A stretch of DNA of 64,000 bases from Cylicocyclus nassatus (GCA_958299035.1 CATQJL010000316.1:23909676-23973675); one strand, 5' to 3'. Numbered from the stretch's first letter, positions 22,961-34,433 are shown. The notes: generated from the letters alone by a model not told the origin. A program made the numbers and translations.

Positions 22961-23394
22961 GTTTTGCTTTCCTCTTAACGTTCAAGTTCTGTTTTTTCCG
23001 AACTTATAAATAACTTTGAGATGTATCACAGCCATATGCAAATTATTTGAGGTCGTGTATGTTTTTGATTGCATACATGCATTGACATATCGCATTTGAC
23101 ACGTTTGCTTAGTGAAAAGTGCAAAAGTAGCAATTCCATACTGGATTGTTCGAAGGATCTATTTTGAGGTCTAATTCTCGGTTTCAAGGATCTACTTCTG
23201 CTAATTCTAAGAACTAGCTGTGGCTTCGGTCTCATCCGAGACCTCAAGTTTGTTAACTTAAAGCGTGTGAACTTACGCTTTTAGATTTTTTCTAACATGC
23301 GTATAAAGCTATTGCCCCCACTTCCCGACTTCGAGACTGAAATAGACATTACCCCTGCTTACATGCTTATATGGAAAGTGATCGATTGGCATAA
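22961..23394. other. intronic stretch, nothing recognised
   Basis: No exon or repeat end found between the third-ligand exon and the Helitron-like fragment. Confidence 0.5.
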
Positions 23395-23575
23395 TAAGCT
23401 TTCATTTTTTTTAGGTTTAAGTAAACAAATCGATAAATCGACAGAAGTGTCCGGTGAATCGCAGCGAAAAGTAGCCCTAAACCACTGCCGGAATTGAAAA
23501 GATACGTGTGCGAAGTTTCAGCTCAATTGGTTCAACGACTGGGTTTCTATAACGAACGAACGACCTGACGAACAT
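23395..23575 (-). mobile_element. Helitron-like 5' end on the minus strand
   Basis: The minus strand reads GGTCGTTCGTTCGTTATAGA, then TTGAACCAATTGAGCTGAAACTT and AGGGCTACTTTTCGCTGCGATT, then ATCGATTTATCGATTTG. The block order matches the fragment at 16318 and the Helitron 5' ends at 12553, 32659 and 41139. No 3' end found. Confidence 0.5.
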
Positions 23576-23835
23576 CCTCACATGCATTGAGTTAAGGAGT
23601 TGAGTTGGGGATATTTTGCAAACTAAAGCTGTTTTTGTATCTCTTCAGCTTCCTTTTGCAATTTTCCTCAATAATCTAGTACTTTTGGGCTTCAAGAAAA
23701 TTGCATATCGCATGATTACACAAAACATTATAGAATTTTCGGAATATTGAAGTTTCAGAATAAGATTATTATTTCCACCATTTTAACAAAGTAATGAGCG
23801 AGTCAGCTAATAAATAGGAAGGTAGATTTTGAAAC

Positions 23836-24417
23836 ATCTCAGATAACCGCCGGGGGCAGGCGGCCATGCGAATTTTGAGCAAGCGCGCACCGGAAAAATA
23901 GTTCGTTGATTTTTTGCGGCCCGCTTGCAGAAATTTGGAAGAAAATTGGCGAAATTAAAGACGAATGCTTGAAGAACAGTCGCGGTTTCTTTATGGATTA
24001 GCTGCGGCGCAGTGGCCGCATTCTCGCGGACTTTCCGCGAGAATATGCAAAAATTTCGAGGGCCGCACGATCCTTTGTGGAGGACCGCGCAACCCCCAGG
24101 TACTTTCCGCTAAGAGAAAGTACCTCAAACTTGAGTAATTAAACCAACGGTGACACCTCTACCACACAGAGTCTTACCTGCGCTCGACGTACGCCCGAAA
24201 ATACCTAAAAAGAGTCCGAGCGCTTGCTGAAAGTTTGGCCAGCGCTCGCTGAAAGATATTATTTGACGAGCGCTCGCAGAAAATTCTGTATTGCTGCCCG
24301 CTGGCAGAACGCGGAAGTACCGCCCGCTGAAGGTTTGGCCACGCCCCAAAATTCTGCTGACCGCCTGCAGAAAAGCGCGAGTTTGCGGACCGCCTGCCCC
24401 CGGCGATTATCTGAGAT
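23836..24417. mobile_element. TIR element (CTCAGATAATCGCC family), copy 3
   Basis: The best-preserved copy: CTCAGATAACCGCCGGGGGC on the left and GCCCCCGGCGATTATCTGAG on the right, AT on both sides. Inner direct repeats GCTTGCTGAAAGTTTGGCC and GCTCGCTGAAAGATATT, and the TCTCGCGGACTTTCCGCGAGA hairpin, match copies 1 and 2. Frames inside are not transposase-like. Confidence 0.9.
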
Positions 24418-24479
24418 TGAGTACATCAGTAAACTACAGTTATGACGAACGGAAATTTTCAACGAATGAACAAATATAG

Positions 24480-24995
24480 AATACTTCCTTTTCGAAAATT
24501 TTTTGGACTTATGTCGAATAATTGATTATTAAAAAATCTTCGAGCGAACGAACATTATTCAGTTGTCAATTTTTATATTGATCAAATTCGATTATTCGAA
24601 TATGGGCACATTCCAAAACCCGAACTTTCGAATATTTGAATAACCAAACTTGTTCGAATATTCGCTATTCGAATAAATGATCAACTGGTTATCATCGAAT
24701 ATTCAAACGCAATAGTCGAATATTGAATTTTCGAACAGCAGTCAACAAAACTTCTCGAATATTCAAATATTTGAATAACTATCTTTTGAAATTCCTCGAA
24801 TATTCGAGTAATCGAATAAGCTATTTAGTCGAACGAACAAATTATTTGAATAAAGACCTTTTTCATTTATTTGACTATTCAACTAATCGAATAATTGGAA
24901 CTCAAATATTTAACTATTTAAATATCCGATTAGCCGAATATTTCGGATAAGTCATTCGAATACGATTATTCGAACAACTGTATAGAATAACTAAA
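24480..24995. repeat. AT-rich array of degenerate TTCGAATA units
   Basis: Over 500 bases are built from variants of TTCGAATATTCGAATAA, with palindromic TTCGAA cores every 15-25 bases. An ORF at 24723-24950 is only the translation of this repeat. The array abuts the left end of palindrome B. Confidence 0.8.
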
Positions 24996-27927
24996 CAATT
25001 AACTAATTCAATGCAAAAATATTTTTAAAATAATAAAAATATAAATAGATTATCTTCTGCGATGTTTTGCAACACAAATTTGTTATAAGTATTACAATAC
25101 CGCTCATAATTCGTCAAAAAAGTCGCCGGATTGTGGCGAACTCCGCCGGAGTGCGGCAGAGTGCGCCACACTCCACTAGAGTCCGCCGGAGTGCGGCGGA
25201 GTGCGCCACACTCCACTAGAATTTGTCGGAATCCGCGTCGCATCGCCATATCTTGCTTCAGGATGGACGAATTCTGAATCCGCGAACACTATTCGATTCA
25301 GCTCGGCGAGATGCATCATCTAGTATATGGGAGTGCCACGATCTAGCAGGATATGATAGGTATACGCTAGACAGTAAAAATCCTCACAGTTTTGCAGTTT
25401 TTTGTTTGGTTGGATTGTTCAATCGGCTGACAACAGTATTAGCATTGATTTGTCGCTGATGACACATAGAAAGTATACCGGGAGTGTGGTAGAGAGTCAC
25501 ATCAATCGAATTAATTCTAAAATCTGCTCAAGATCACAATACCGCTCACAGAATATGCAAAACCTCCGTGAACTTCGTGGAATTCCGGGATTTAAGCTCA
25601 AGTCCGCGACATTCTGGGAATCCCATGACACTCCATGAATCTACGAAATAACGGATTTCTGCAAAATACGCAGCACTAACTTCCTTCGGAATGAATATAT
25701 TCTGAATCAGGAAATAGCATTGTGTTCAGATCATCAAGGCGAATCTTTTGATGTACTGCAGGCCCTCGATATTCCGTTTTCCAGTTTTCTCGAATTTTTC
25801 TGTGGAGGTCCTTTGGCAAGAATATAACGCAGCGTCTGTGTATTAAAAAGATTTCAGTAAGCAATATTCGATAGCATTGCTCTTGTAGGTTATCGTGCGC
25901 TAAGTAGTAGCCGCAGACTTCTTCCCAAAAAAGGTAGAAGCGCCGGTGAATTCTGGAAAAATCACAAGTTTTAGCTTCTACTTGCCATGACTTCCTTCGG
26001 ATTGGGTACATTTTGAATCCGAAGACAGTACTGTGCTCAGCTCATCAAGGCGATTCTTTCGATATACAGCATGTCTTTGATATCTCGATTTCAATATTCT
26101 TGAATCTTTCTGCGTACGTCTCTTCGCGAAGGTGTAAAGCAGCGAGCATTGTCCCGAGTAAATTCCGGCAAGGACCTTTCGATAGTACTTATTCTGTAGA
26201 TTATGATGCACTGAACAATAGCTGCAGATTTCTTTTCAAAGGAAATAGAAGGGTGAATTGTGGAAAATTCTTGTCGTCTTAAATTCTACTCGCCATAGCT
26301 CTAGATTACGAAGCTCTTTTGCTAAGCAGATGTGATTATCGTAATCAGCAGATCGGATGACCTCTATGAGCAAGTTTTCCGAGATGTTCGGGTTATTTCA
26401 TTTTTCCCGTTTTAGGCTCTGGAAGCTCGCCGATGGATTGTGGTCAAAATGTTGATACTTCTGAAATGTAAAAAAACTCCGCTCATAGAGGTTTTCGAAC
26501 ACGCTCATTACGAAAATCGTGGTCTCTGAGGATTACAAGTTCATTTGGAGAGACACAGTGAGGTAACTGTAACTAAATCACGAAAGCTCGTAAATTCGCC
26601 TGCACCTTTCGCGTACCTGTCAGAAAACCTGCTTGACTGCTTATAAAGGTTAAAGTAATTAGGGAGTGTGCCATCGAACGGTGCATGTCTCAAGCTCAGT
26701 CTGTAGAAATCGCCGAGTTACTAGCCTACGAAAACACGTCCTCATGCATTTTGCCCCACAATGTAAAGATCGCATACTTCGTCGAAATTCCACCTTGATT
26801 GCTTGTATGACTATATAACGGATATTATGTTCGCTTCGCTCAATAGCAAGAGCTCAATGACTCTCACTGCACTGAATATGGTGGTTGAGTGTGCTTCAGC
26901 TGCTTTGTTAAATCAGCTTCGTGGCTAGAGCTCAGATCTATCTAAATGTCACAGCGCAAGAAGATCCATTGAGCAATTGAACAGATTTGATTAACGTTTT
27001 GTACAACCAGTGGAATTTCTACAAAGTATGCGATCTTTGCATTGTGGGCAAAATGCATGAGGACGTGTTTTCGTAGGCTAGTAACTCGGCGATTTCTACA
27101 GACTGGAGCTTGAGACGTGCACCGTTCGATGGCACACTTCCTAATTACTTTAACCTTTATAAGCAGTCAAGCAGGTTTTCTGACAGGTACGCGAGAGGTG
27201 CAGGCGAATTTACGAGCTTTCGTGATTTAGTTACAGTTACCTCACTGTGTCTCTCCAAATGAACTTGTAATCCTCAGAGACCACGATTTTCGTAATGAGC
27301 GTGTTCGAAAACCTCTATGAGCGGAGTTTTTTTACATTTCAGAAGTATCAACATTTTGACCACAATCCATCGGCGAGCTTCCAGAGCCTAAAACGGGAAA
27401 AATGAAATAACCCGAACATCTCGGAAAACTTGCTCATAGAGGTCATCCGATCTGCTGATTACGATAATCACATCTGCTTAGCAAAAGAGCTCCGTAATCT
27501 AGAGCTATGGCGAGTAGAATTTAAGACGACAAGAATTTTCCACATTTTACCCTTCTATTTCCTTTAAAAAGAAATCTGCGGCTACTGTTTGGTGCATCAT
27601 AATCTACAGGACAAGTAGTATCGAAAAGATCTTGCTGGAATTTACTCGGGACAATGCTCGCTGCTTTACACTTTCGCGAAGAGGCGTACGCAGAAAGATT
27701 CAAGAATATTGAAATCGAGATATCAAAGACGATGTATATAGACTTGCCTTGATGAGCTGAGCACAGTACAGTTTTCGGATTCAAAATATACTTACTCCGA
27801 AGGAAGTCATGGTGTGATTTTTCCAGAATTCACCGGCGCTTCTACCTTTTTTGGAAAGAAGTCTGCAGCTACTATTTAGCGCACGATAAGTACAGGACAA
27901 GTAATCTAATAGTAATAGCGCATATTA

Positions 27928-28846
27928 GGTTGCTGCATAAGTTCTGTCCGATTTAAATTTTTTGAGTTCAAAATGTCATAACTTCTTTCAAAGTCATCTT
28001 TTTCCTAAGATTCTAGCTATTGCATCTTGAGCAATTCCTTGGCTATCAGATACATATTGAAACCTGCGAAAAATTTTGTTAAGCAAGAAGCAAGAACCCA
28101 AAAACTTCACAGCGTTTCTCTTCAAACCTATGTTTTATGACAGGGTAATGCTCCCTTATGAGAATTGATAGGCATCTTGTCTAACAACGGATAGATAGAG
28201 AAATTTCCGTAGATTATTTTGAAGCACAAAAGAGTCCATAGGGTCTGCGTTGCCGAGAGATTTTTTTTGACCGAGCAAAAAAGAAGCCACTTTTTGACCT
28301 CGCTTCAGAACATGTGTGCATGCCTATTTACGAATTAGGAAAATTTTACAATTGACGTGAGCGCCGAAAAGGGATCGGTGGATGGGATCTGTTAGCTCTT
28401 GCTTTACTTTAGCATCTCCAACTTTGAACTTATCGATTACTTCTATTCGCAGAAAGTTACTGCTTGTAAAACATCTATGCAAAAAATTAATGTTTGACAA
28501 CAATTTTTACTAGCGAGACGTTTTCTTCATGGAATTGCTTCTGCATATACTAGCTTTTTAAACCCTTATTCCGCAAACAACGAAAGAACTTGACATGAAG
28601 GGCGAATTGTGGAGATTTCCTCGCGAGAACATATTTCTAGGGTGAGAACCTACCTCGGCCACTTGAAGATTTTAGGCCTGAAATCTCACTACACCAAGAA
28701 AATTATTGAAATTTGATATGCATTAGAAAGAGCAAGAAAAGCGCTTTTCAGTGATATTAACAATACCGCATTAGAGATGAAATTCTCTTAGAACAGCTGC
28801 TTCAAACTCAAGGCAAAAAAAGTCGGACAGAACTTATGCAGCAACC
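27928..28846. mobile_element. mariner-type element, copy 2 (919 bp), nested in palindrome B
   Basis: Ends GGTTGCTGCATAAGTTCTGT and complement with TA on both sides (27926-27927, 28847-28848). It is colinear with the element at 6201-7120 over its whole length. No open transposase frame. Confidence 0.9.
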
Positions 28847-29530
28847 TAATACAAAAGCAATGCTATCGAATATTGCTTACTGAAATCTTTTTAATACACA
28901 GACGCTGCGTTATATTCTTGCGAAAGGACCTCCACAGAAAAATTCGAGAAAACTGGAAAACGGAATATCGAGGGCCTGCAGTACATCAAAAGATTCGCCT
29001 TGACGATCTGAACACAATGCTACTTCCTGATTCAGAATATATTCATTCCGAAGGAAGTTAGTGCTGCGTATTTTGCAGAAATCCGTTATTTCGTAGATTC
29101 ATGGAGTGTCATGGGATTCCCAGAATGTCGCGGACTTGAGCTTAAATCCCGGAATTCCACGAAGTTCACGGAGGTTTTGCATATTCTGTGAGCGGTATTG
29201 TGATCTTGAGCAGATTTTAGAACAAATTCGATTAATGTGACTTGCTACCACACTCCTCCGGTATACTTTCTATGTGTCATCAGCGACAAATTAGCATATC
29301 CTGCTAGATTGTGTCACTCCCATACACTAGATGATGCGTCTCGCCAAGCTGAATCGAATGGTGTTCTCGGATTCAGAATTCGTCCATTTTGAAGCGATAT
29401 GGCGATATGGCGATGCGACGCGGATTCCGACTGATTCTAATGGAGTGTGGCGCACTCTGCCGCACTCCGGCGGAGTCCGCCGCAATCCGGCGACTTTTTC
29501 GACGAATTATGAGCGGTATTGTATTTATTC

Positions 29531-29597
29531 AGCGTAACTTTTCGGCAGTAATGCCTTCCTCAGAGGCCTGGAAGATAGTCTGGCTCAGTATTCGCTG
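29531..29597 (-). ncRNA. hammerhead-ribozyme-like motif in the Penelope terminal repeat
   Basis: On the minus strand CTGAGGA (29557-29563) is followed by A, a perfect 4-bp stem GGCA/TGCC with loop TTAC, and GAAA (29540-29543). These are the invariant core CUGANGA, helix II and GAAA of the hammerhead. The 5' side CAGCG (29593-29597) can pair with CGCTG after the GAAA to form helix III, and AGCC/GGCC can form helix I. Hammerheads are known from Penelope-like elements. Activity is not shown; helix I has a bulge. Confidence 0.5.
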
Positions 29598-29749
29598 CTT
29601 TATACGATGCCGTCATCCACTTGCTTCGTTCAATTCGTTTTAAGTAGACGGTACTGAGTCCTCATGCTACGGCAATTCACCAATGTTAGCAACGCCGCTC
29701 ACTTACGATCCACCCACTGATGACAAATGACTGTTTTGTCACATTAATG

Positions 29750-30330
29750 GACAGCTTAACTAGTCGTGGTTATCTTATAACTGACAACAAGATATGAACA
29801 GCATAAGATTGCTGGTGATAGATAGCTGTTCATTCTTGCCGTTCATCTTTGACGAGAAGATGAACGACGCTTCCAGTGCTTTGCGAGCAACAATTTTACT
29901 TTCGTACGCCAAAATCGTGCACGTAAGGCCCCAAGCAGACTTCACGCGATTTGATCGTCGCGACTGAATCGCGAGGAGACAACTGTTACAACATCATTCC
30001 ATGCAGATCAACTTGCATTCGGTTGTGATACTTTTCCAGACCGAAATTTTTGAATGTGAAATGAAAATGAATGGAAATCTTGGCGATTTGGTCGCGACGA
30101 TTAAGTCGCGTGAAGTCTGACCGGGGCCTAACGCAAAAATCGTTACCGTCATGATCTGCTCTATGTTTTCCGAGTGCGCTCATCGTGCGCGTTAACGCGG
30201 ATGCTGAGTAAACGCCCCGTCTCTCCGATATAGGTTGCATGACAATCCAGACGTTCGAGTTCGTAGACTACGCCAAACTTGGCATAATCCCCTACTGTGC
30301 CATTAGGACATACAACGCAGTTCTGTGTGA
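29750..30330 (-). pseudogene. GIY-YIG endonuclease domain of the Penelope-like element, split by a MITE
   Basis: The minus-strand frame gives NCVVCPNG, then GVVYELERLDCHATYIGETG and RLLSIRVNAH. These are the CxxC lead, the G(V)VYEL form of the GIY half, the YIGETG half and the RxxxH region. After the MITE (29927-30128) the reading resumes as ILAYESKIVARKALEASFIF, the C-terminal part of the domain. The domain normally nicks target DNA for retrotransposition. Interrupted and frameshifted, so inactive. Confidence 0.8.
29927..30128. mobile_element. 202-bp MITE with TAA target duplication, nested in the endonuclease
   Basis: Ends GGCCCCAAGCAGACTTCAC and the complement near 30128; TAA on both sides (29924-29926, 30129-30131). 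It is the same family and length as 10318-10519. Confidence 0.9.
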
Positions 30331-30690
30331 TACAAGCCGTATCATATAGACGATTACGTACTAGCTGTCGTTTGATGTCGTTTGCAGGAATGTTTACGAG
30401 TACATGGTTCAGCTCTGCTTGTATGATAAACGTTTGAACCGTTTGTGACCGTGTCAGAGATGAATAGTAAGCTCAAGGGAATCATGGCTCTAGTTTGGTC
30501 ATGTTGTTTACCATTAGGTGTTCTTTCCGAATGTCTGGATCTTGCTGGAAAGTAGCCGTTGTTTTCTGCAACCTTCCTTGCGGCCTGAGAGATTCTTGTT
30601 TTTCTTCTGGCGTGTAGAATGATATTTTTGGAATGCTCCTTACGATATCATTTCACGCGGACGTTGCCATCTGATAACATCAGCTGTTTG

Positions 30691-31269
30691 TTAAGGTGCG
30701 GTAACCAGCCCGTTTCGGGGTTTCTCTCTGGTGAACTTTATGTGTTGCGATTGCTCGTTCAATACGCGAAAACACTCGTCCATTTCGGACTGTGTTGATG
30801 TTACGATAAGACAGTCATCAACATATCGACAATATATAATTGGACATCTGGATAGCACCGATCTCTCTATCCTGCTCATGAAACAGATAGCTAGAACAGG
30901 TGCTAACCTTTGTCCCATTGCCAGCCCTATCAACTGCGAATAGTAGACTCTCGACCACTTGAAGATGTTACAGGTGAGACATTCCTTGATAAGAGTCATA
31001 ATACGCGCTTTGCTGAGACCATACATCGATATGGAAGAGCCATAAACATCAATCATCTCAGAAAGCGCTTGAAGAGCATCACTGTTTAACACGTTCGTGT
31101 AGAGTGATGTTACATCAAATGACTCCATTGCGTAGCTATGATGGAATTTAGCTTGACGTAATCGCTCAAGGAGATGTCCAGTGTCGGGCAACTGAGACGA
31201 GACTTTGCACAGGAGTTGGGCGACAATTTTGTTCAGGAACCATGAGATCCTATCGGTTGGACCGTTCAC
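30691..31269 (-). pseudogene. reverse transcriptase domain of the Penelope-like element
   Basis: A 192-codon open stretch contains ESFDVTSLYTNV (motif A), YYSQLIGLAMGQRLAPVLA (motif B), and IIYCRYVDDCLIVT (motif C, with the YVDD catalytic pair), then HIKFTREKP. The motif spacing and the S-L-Y-T-N and G-x-x-MG-x-x-LAP wording are those of Penelope-like RTs. The frame lacks the N-terminal fingers and is broken after NGLVTAP; the next segment (LNKQLMLSDGNVRVK) continues in another frame. Truncated and not functional. Confidence 0.9.
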
Positions 31270-31388
31270 ACAGCTGATGATTGGAAATCTTGAACGTAAT
31301 GGCAGATATAGGCTTCAGATTGTTTGGAGCTTATGCGTTTTCAGCAGATCTTGAAGCACGGGACAACAAGAATTGTCACTTGATGAAC

Positions 31389-31668
31389 AAACTTGTGTGG
31401 CAAAACATCGCAGAAGGTAGTACTACTACAATGCCCAGGTTTTACGAACAGAGAACATATGAAATTCTACAATAAGTACCGCCATGAGTGTTCTTCTTAG
31501 TAAGCGAAGTCTTGTCACTTCTACCAGACTATCTTTCAGGCCTCCGAGGAAGGCATTACTGCCGAAAGTCAGGCTGAATAAATAATACTTATAACAAACT
31601 TGTGTGACAAAACATCGCAGAAGATAGTACTACTACAATGCCCAGGTTTTACGAACATAGAACATATG
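31389..31668 (+). repeat. 78-bp direct repeat flanking the terminal piece of the Penelope element
   Basis: AAACTTGTGTGGCAAAACATC... at 31389-31466 is repeated with few changes at 31591-31668. The second copy is the genuine continuation of palindrome B; the first is an extra copy inside the insertion. It may mark a long target duplication or two successive insertions. Confidence 0.75.
31503..31576 (+). ncRNA. second hammerhead-like motif, opposite strand, with a core change
   Basis: CCGAGGA (31544-31550), stem GGCA/TGCC, loop TTAC, and GAAA (31564-31567). The core has C where the conserved U4 should be, so it is predicted inactive. AGCGAAGTC upstream could supply helix III and a GUC cleavage triplet. 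It is inverted relative to the motif at 29531-29597. Confidence 0.4.
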
Positions 31669-32658
31669 ATAACTTTTCATTTAGGTTCAAATTAACTAAT
31701 TTATTAACTAACGAATAACAACTATATAACTGTACAGTACATACACACAACCCTTCACACGTAAACAGTGATTTTCTTTGCATTAGGTGTCCCGCAAAGA
31801 AATGATAGCCTGTAGAAAGAGAGGAAAGCTGCACAGGATGGTACCTGTATACCGTTTGATGTTTTAAAAAGTTAGAATAGGCCAAAAAATCTAGTCACCC
31901 TAGAAAATTTGAAAAACATATTGAAAGATACAAACAACTGCGTCAGACTTTTCTATATGACGATTAAGAATGCTAAAAAACTACTCAAAAATCATTCTTG
32001 TTTCCAATAATTTCTCAAAATCATAATTTTCCAAATAATTTTTGAATATTACAAGCTTTGCTCAGCATGTTGGATTTTATGTAACTACAGTTGTTGCAAT
32101 TTTTAACGGGCTTGCCTCTAGTTACCAAATTTTGAAATTCTGCTTTTTCCTATATTTATCTCTGCAATCAGAGCTTAGTAGACAGTAAGCAATGTCATTG
32201 TGTGATTTATCGTTTATGAATAATATTAAGCACACAAGCAATAACATAGTGAAAGAAAGACATTACGTTTTTGAGAATGGTGCCACAAAACTTTTGCACC
32301 AACCTATTATCTCCGGTTAATGAGAAGTTTTTTCCTTCTTTGAACTAGATCACAAACCCCGTAGAGTACAACAAACATATACTTGCAGTATTCTGTAAAA
32401 TTCTTACTTTTTTTTGAAGTAGCTATTTTCATGTGAAACTTTTTGAAATGATTACGGACGCTTACAATCCTTTGACCATGTCTAAGTTTCGCTGATTTTT
32501 AAAACTTTTATTTAAGACGTTTGAAGGTGCTTCGATAGCCTGGCGATGGGGCAGATCTTTTGCAAATTGATGCAATTTTTTGTATCTTTCTAATGTTTTT
32601 TGAAATTACTAAAATATAGCTTACGAAGTGGCCAACTTTTATATTTGACCTGTCATGA
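31669..32658. other. unassigned AT-rich stretch with a solo mariner-type end
   Basis: At 32286-32304 the sequence CAAAACTTTTGCACCAACC followed by TA is a typical mariner terminus without its partner. Nothing else is recognised. Confidence 0.5.
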
Positions 32659-33496
32659 TCTTATATACGAAGCTGAAAGTCTGTTTGTATGTCTGTCTGT
32701 GTGTACGTATGTTCCGAATAGAAAATTCCATTTCTGAACCGATCCGGACCCTTGGCACACATACACTTCGGGCCCCAGCGGGTGTCATAGGCTACTTTTC
32801 GCCATCGATCGATATCGATTTATCGATTTTTTTGTAAATTTTGACATGCGGGGCTGGGAGTTTGCACAGGGGGTAATCGAGCATGCTGATTACGAATACA
32901 GTATTAGTTTTTGGATTCATCCATTGCTTTTATCGATTTTATTGATTTTTTCGCAAAGTTTAGCCTAGAGGGCTGGGATTTGGCACAGGAGGGGGGAGGG
33001 GGGAATTGAGCATGCTGATTACGAATAGAGTATTAGTTTTTCGATTGATCTATTACTTTTATCGATTTTTGTAAAGTTTGACCTACGGGGCTGGGAGTTT
33101 GCACAGGGGGGGGGGGTAATCGAGCATGCTGATTACGAATACAATATTAGTTTTTAAAGTTATCCACTACTTTTAACGATTTTATCGATTTTTTTGCAAA
33201 GTTTGAGCTACGGGGCTGGGAGTTCGCACAAGGGGGGGTAATCGAGCATGCTGATTACGAATACAATATTAGTTTTTGAAGTTATCCACTACTTTTAACG
33301 ATTTTATCGATTTTTTTGCAACGTTTGAGCTACGGGGTCGGGAGTCGACAAGGGGGGGGGGATAAGTGGACACGCTGATTTCGACAATACGGGGATAGGA
33401 TTGGCATGTAGGAGTGGGAAGGAAAGATTGCACAGGGACAGGGATGGGATTTTTATCGTTTTGACAGGGCCGGGCGAAGCCGGGTATGCCAGCTAG
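32659..33496 (+). mobile_element. Helitron (non-autonomous), copy b, with 118-bp internal repeats
   Basis: Starts TCTTATATACGAAGCTGAAA after A and ends GGGCGAAGCCGGGTATGCC, AG, CTAG, T. Between 32830 and 33340 the unit GCAAAGTTTG...GGGGCTGGGAGT...GAGCATGCTGATTACGAATA...TTATCGATTTT repeats four to five times with a period near 118 bp, and G runs differ in length between units. Confidence 0.9.
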
Positions 33497-33504
33497 TATT
33501 TATG

Positions 33505-33880
33505 TAAGATTGGTGTAAAAGTTCATTCGCACCGTTTTTGGAAAATCATTACTTTATACTTCCCCGACGACTTGCACAGACTTACTTCTGTTAGACAGAG
33601 GAATCTTTGGTTTTCGTAGAAATGCATTTGCTGGCCCCTGAGAAGTGTGAGCTTATACGAGAAAAGGAGGGAGTAAAACCACTTTAGATTCGACCATTTT
33701 ATCTAAGACGCCAACATTTCAAAACTCGCGAAAAAATTTGGAACACGTTATGTCAACTTATCGCAGTTTTATCGCAGGTATCGCAACTTCGGCATTATTT
33801 GAAATGGTAGAATTTGGGCGGTTTTATTCTCCTCCTCCTCTCGTGGAAGCTCACACTTTTCAGAGGCCAGCAAGATTCTA
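33505..33880. repeat. foldback repeat with mariner-like end remnant
   Basis: TGCTGGCCCCTGAGAAGTGTGAGCT near 33630 is mirrored by AGCTCACACTTTTCAGAGGCCAGCA near 33860, and other blocks pair between. A third diverged copy lies at 34450-34680, beyond the MITE at 33882-34433. TTGGTGTAAAAGTTCATTCG at 33513-33532 resembles a mariner end. Confidence 0.6.
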
Positions 33881-33881
33881 A

Positions 33882-34433
33882 GGGTGCCTTCGTACCGCGC
33901 CGGCAGCCGCCGCTAGCAGCCCGTAGTAGCCCGTAGCCGCCGCTGGCAGCTTTTGTCATAGAAGCGCGAAATCATCAAATTCTTACTACTCTAGATGCAA
34001 ACGCCCACGCTTTCCATTTTCCACGCTTTCTCCTTTTTGTTGTCGCAACCCGATTTCATATATCACACTTATGTCCACTGCTGTTAAAATCTTGTTGCCG
34101 TAGACTGTTTATCCTATTGGTACTCAGTTTCCCTCTCGCATGAACCATATTTCGCCAAAGTTTCTTCGCAGTTAATTTTCAAGTTTGATTCTGTTTCAAT
34201 CATATCCTTGGGCGGGGGTTATTCTGAATAACTCTGTAATGTGTGAGTATGGAATTGCACATTAGCGGTAATAGGAAGAAAGAAGCGTAGAAGATGGAAA
34301 GCGTGGGCGGGAGCAGTCAAAGCAGTGAGAATTTGGTAATTTTGCGCTTCTATGACACAGCCAGCGGCAGCTACGGGCTGCTACGTGCCTACGGGCTGCT
34401 AGCGACGGCTGCCGGCGCGGTATGAAGGCATCC
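33882..34433. mobile_element. MITE with ~95-bp GC-rich inverted ends
   Basis: GGGTGCCTTCGTACCGCGCC on the left and GGCGCGGTATGAAGGCATCC on the right, both followed inward by GGCAGCCG-CGCTAGCAGCCCGTAG and ending at TAGAAGCGC. The AT-rich middle has no ORF. Flanking 3-mers (TAA and TTA) do not match exactly. Confidence 0.8.

Larger units (their letters stand above)
29522..31576 (-). mobile_element. Penelope-like retroelement (5'-truncated) nested in palindrome B
   Basis: The element breaks the right arm of palindrome B between TATTGT and AATACTTATAAC. It carries, in minus-strand order, a reverse transcriptase (31269-30691), a frameshifted linker, and a GIY-YIG endonuclease split by a MITE. Both outer ends read ATTTATTCAGC/GCTGAATAAAT and contain a hammerhead-like motif, one on each strand. 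RT plus GIY-YIG is the defining layout of Penelope-like elements. The N-terminal part of the RT is missing. Confidence 0.85.
25052..31628. repeat. giant palindrome, family P, copy B, with two nested insertions
   Basis: The left arm starts TATCTTCTGCGATGTTTTG and the far right end is CAAAACATCGCAGAAGATA at 31610-31628. The left arm is 25052-26810, the spacer about 26815-27000, and the right arm is broken into 27001-27927, 28847-29521 and 31577-31628. A mariner (27928-28846) and a Penelope-like element (29522-31576) caused the breaks. Without them the palindrome is about 3.6 kb with arms near 1.7 kb. The terminal block CGCCGGAGTGCGGC...GCGCCACACTCCACTAGA is itself repetitive. No coding capacity; all ORFs are repeat shadows. 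Confidence 0.85.

Noticed and set aside
24723..24950. 75-codon ORF rich in N, Y and L
   Set aside because: It is only a translation of the AT-rich TTCGAATA array.
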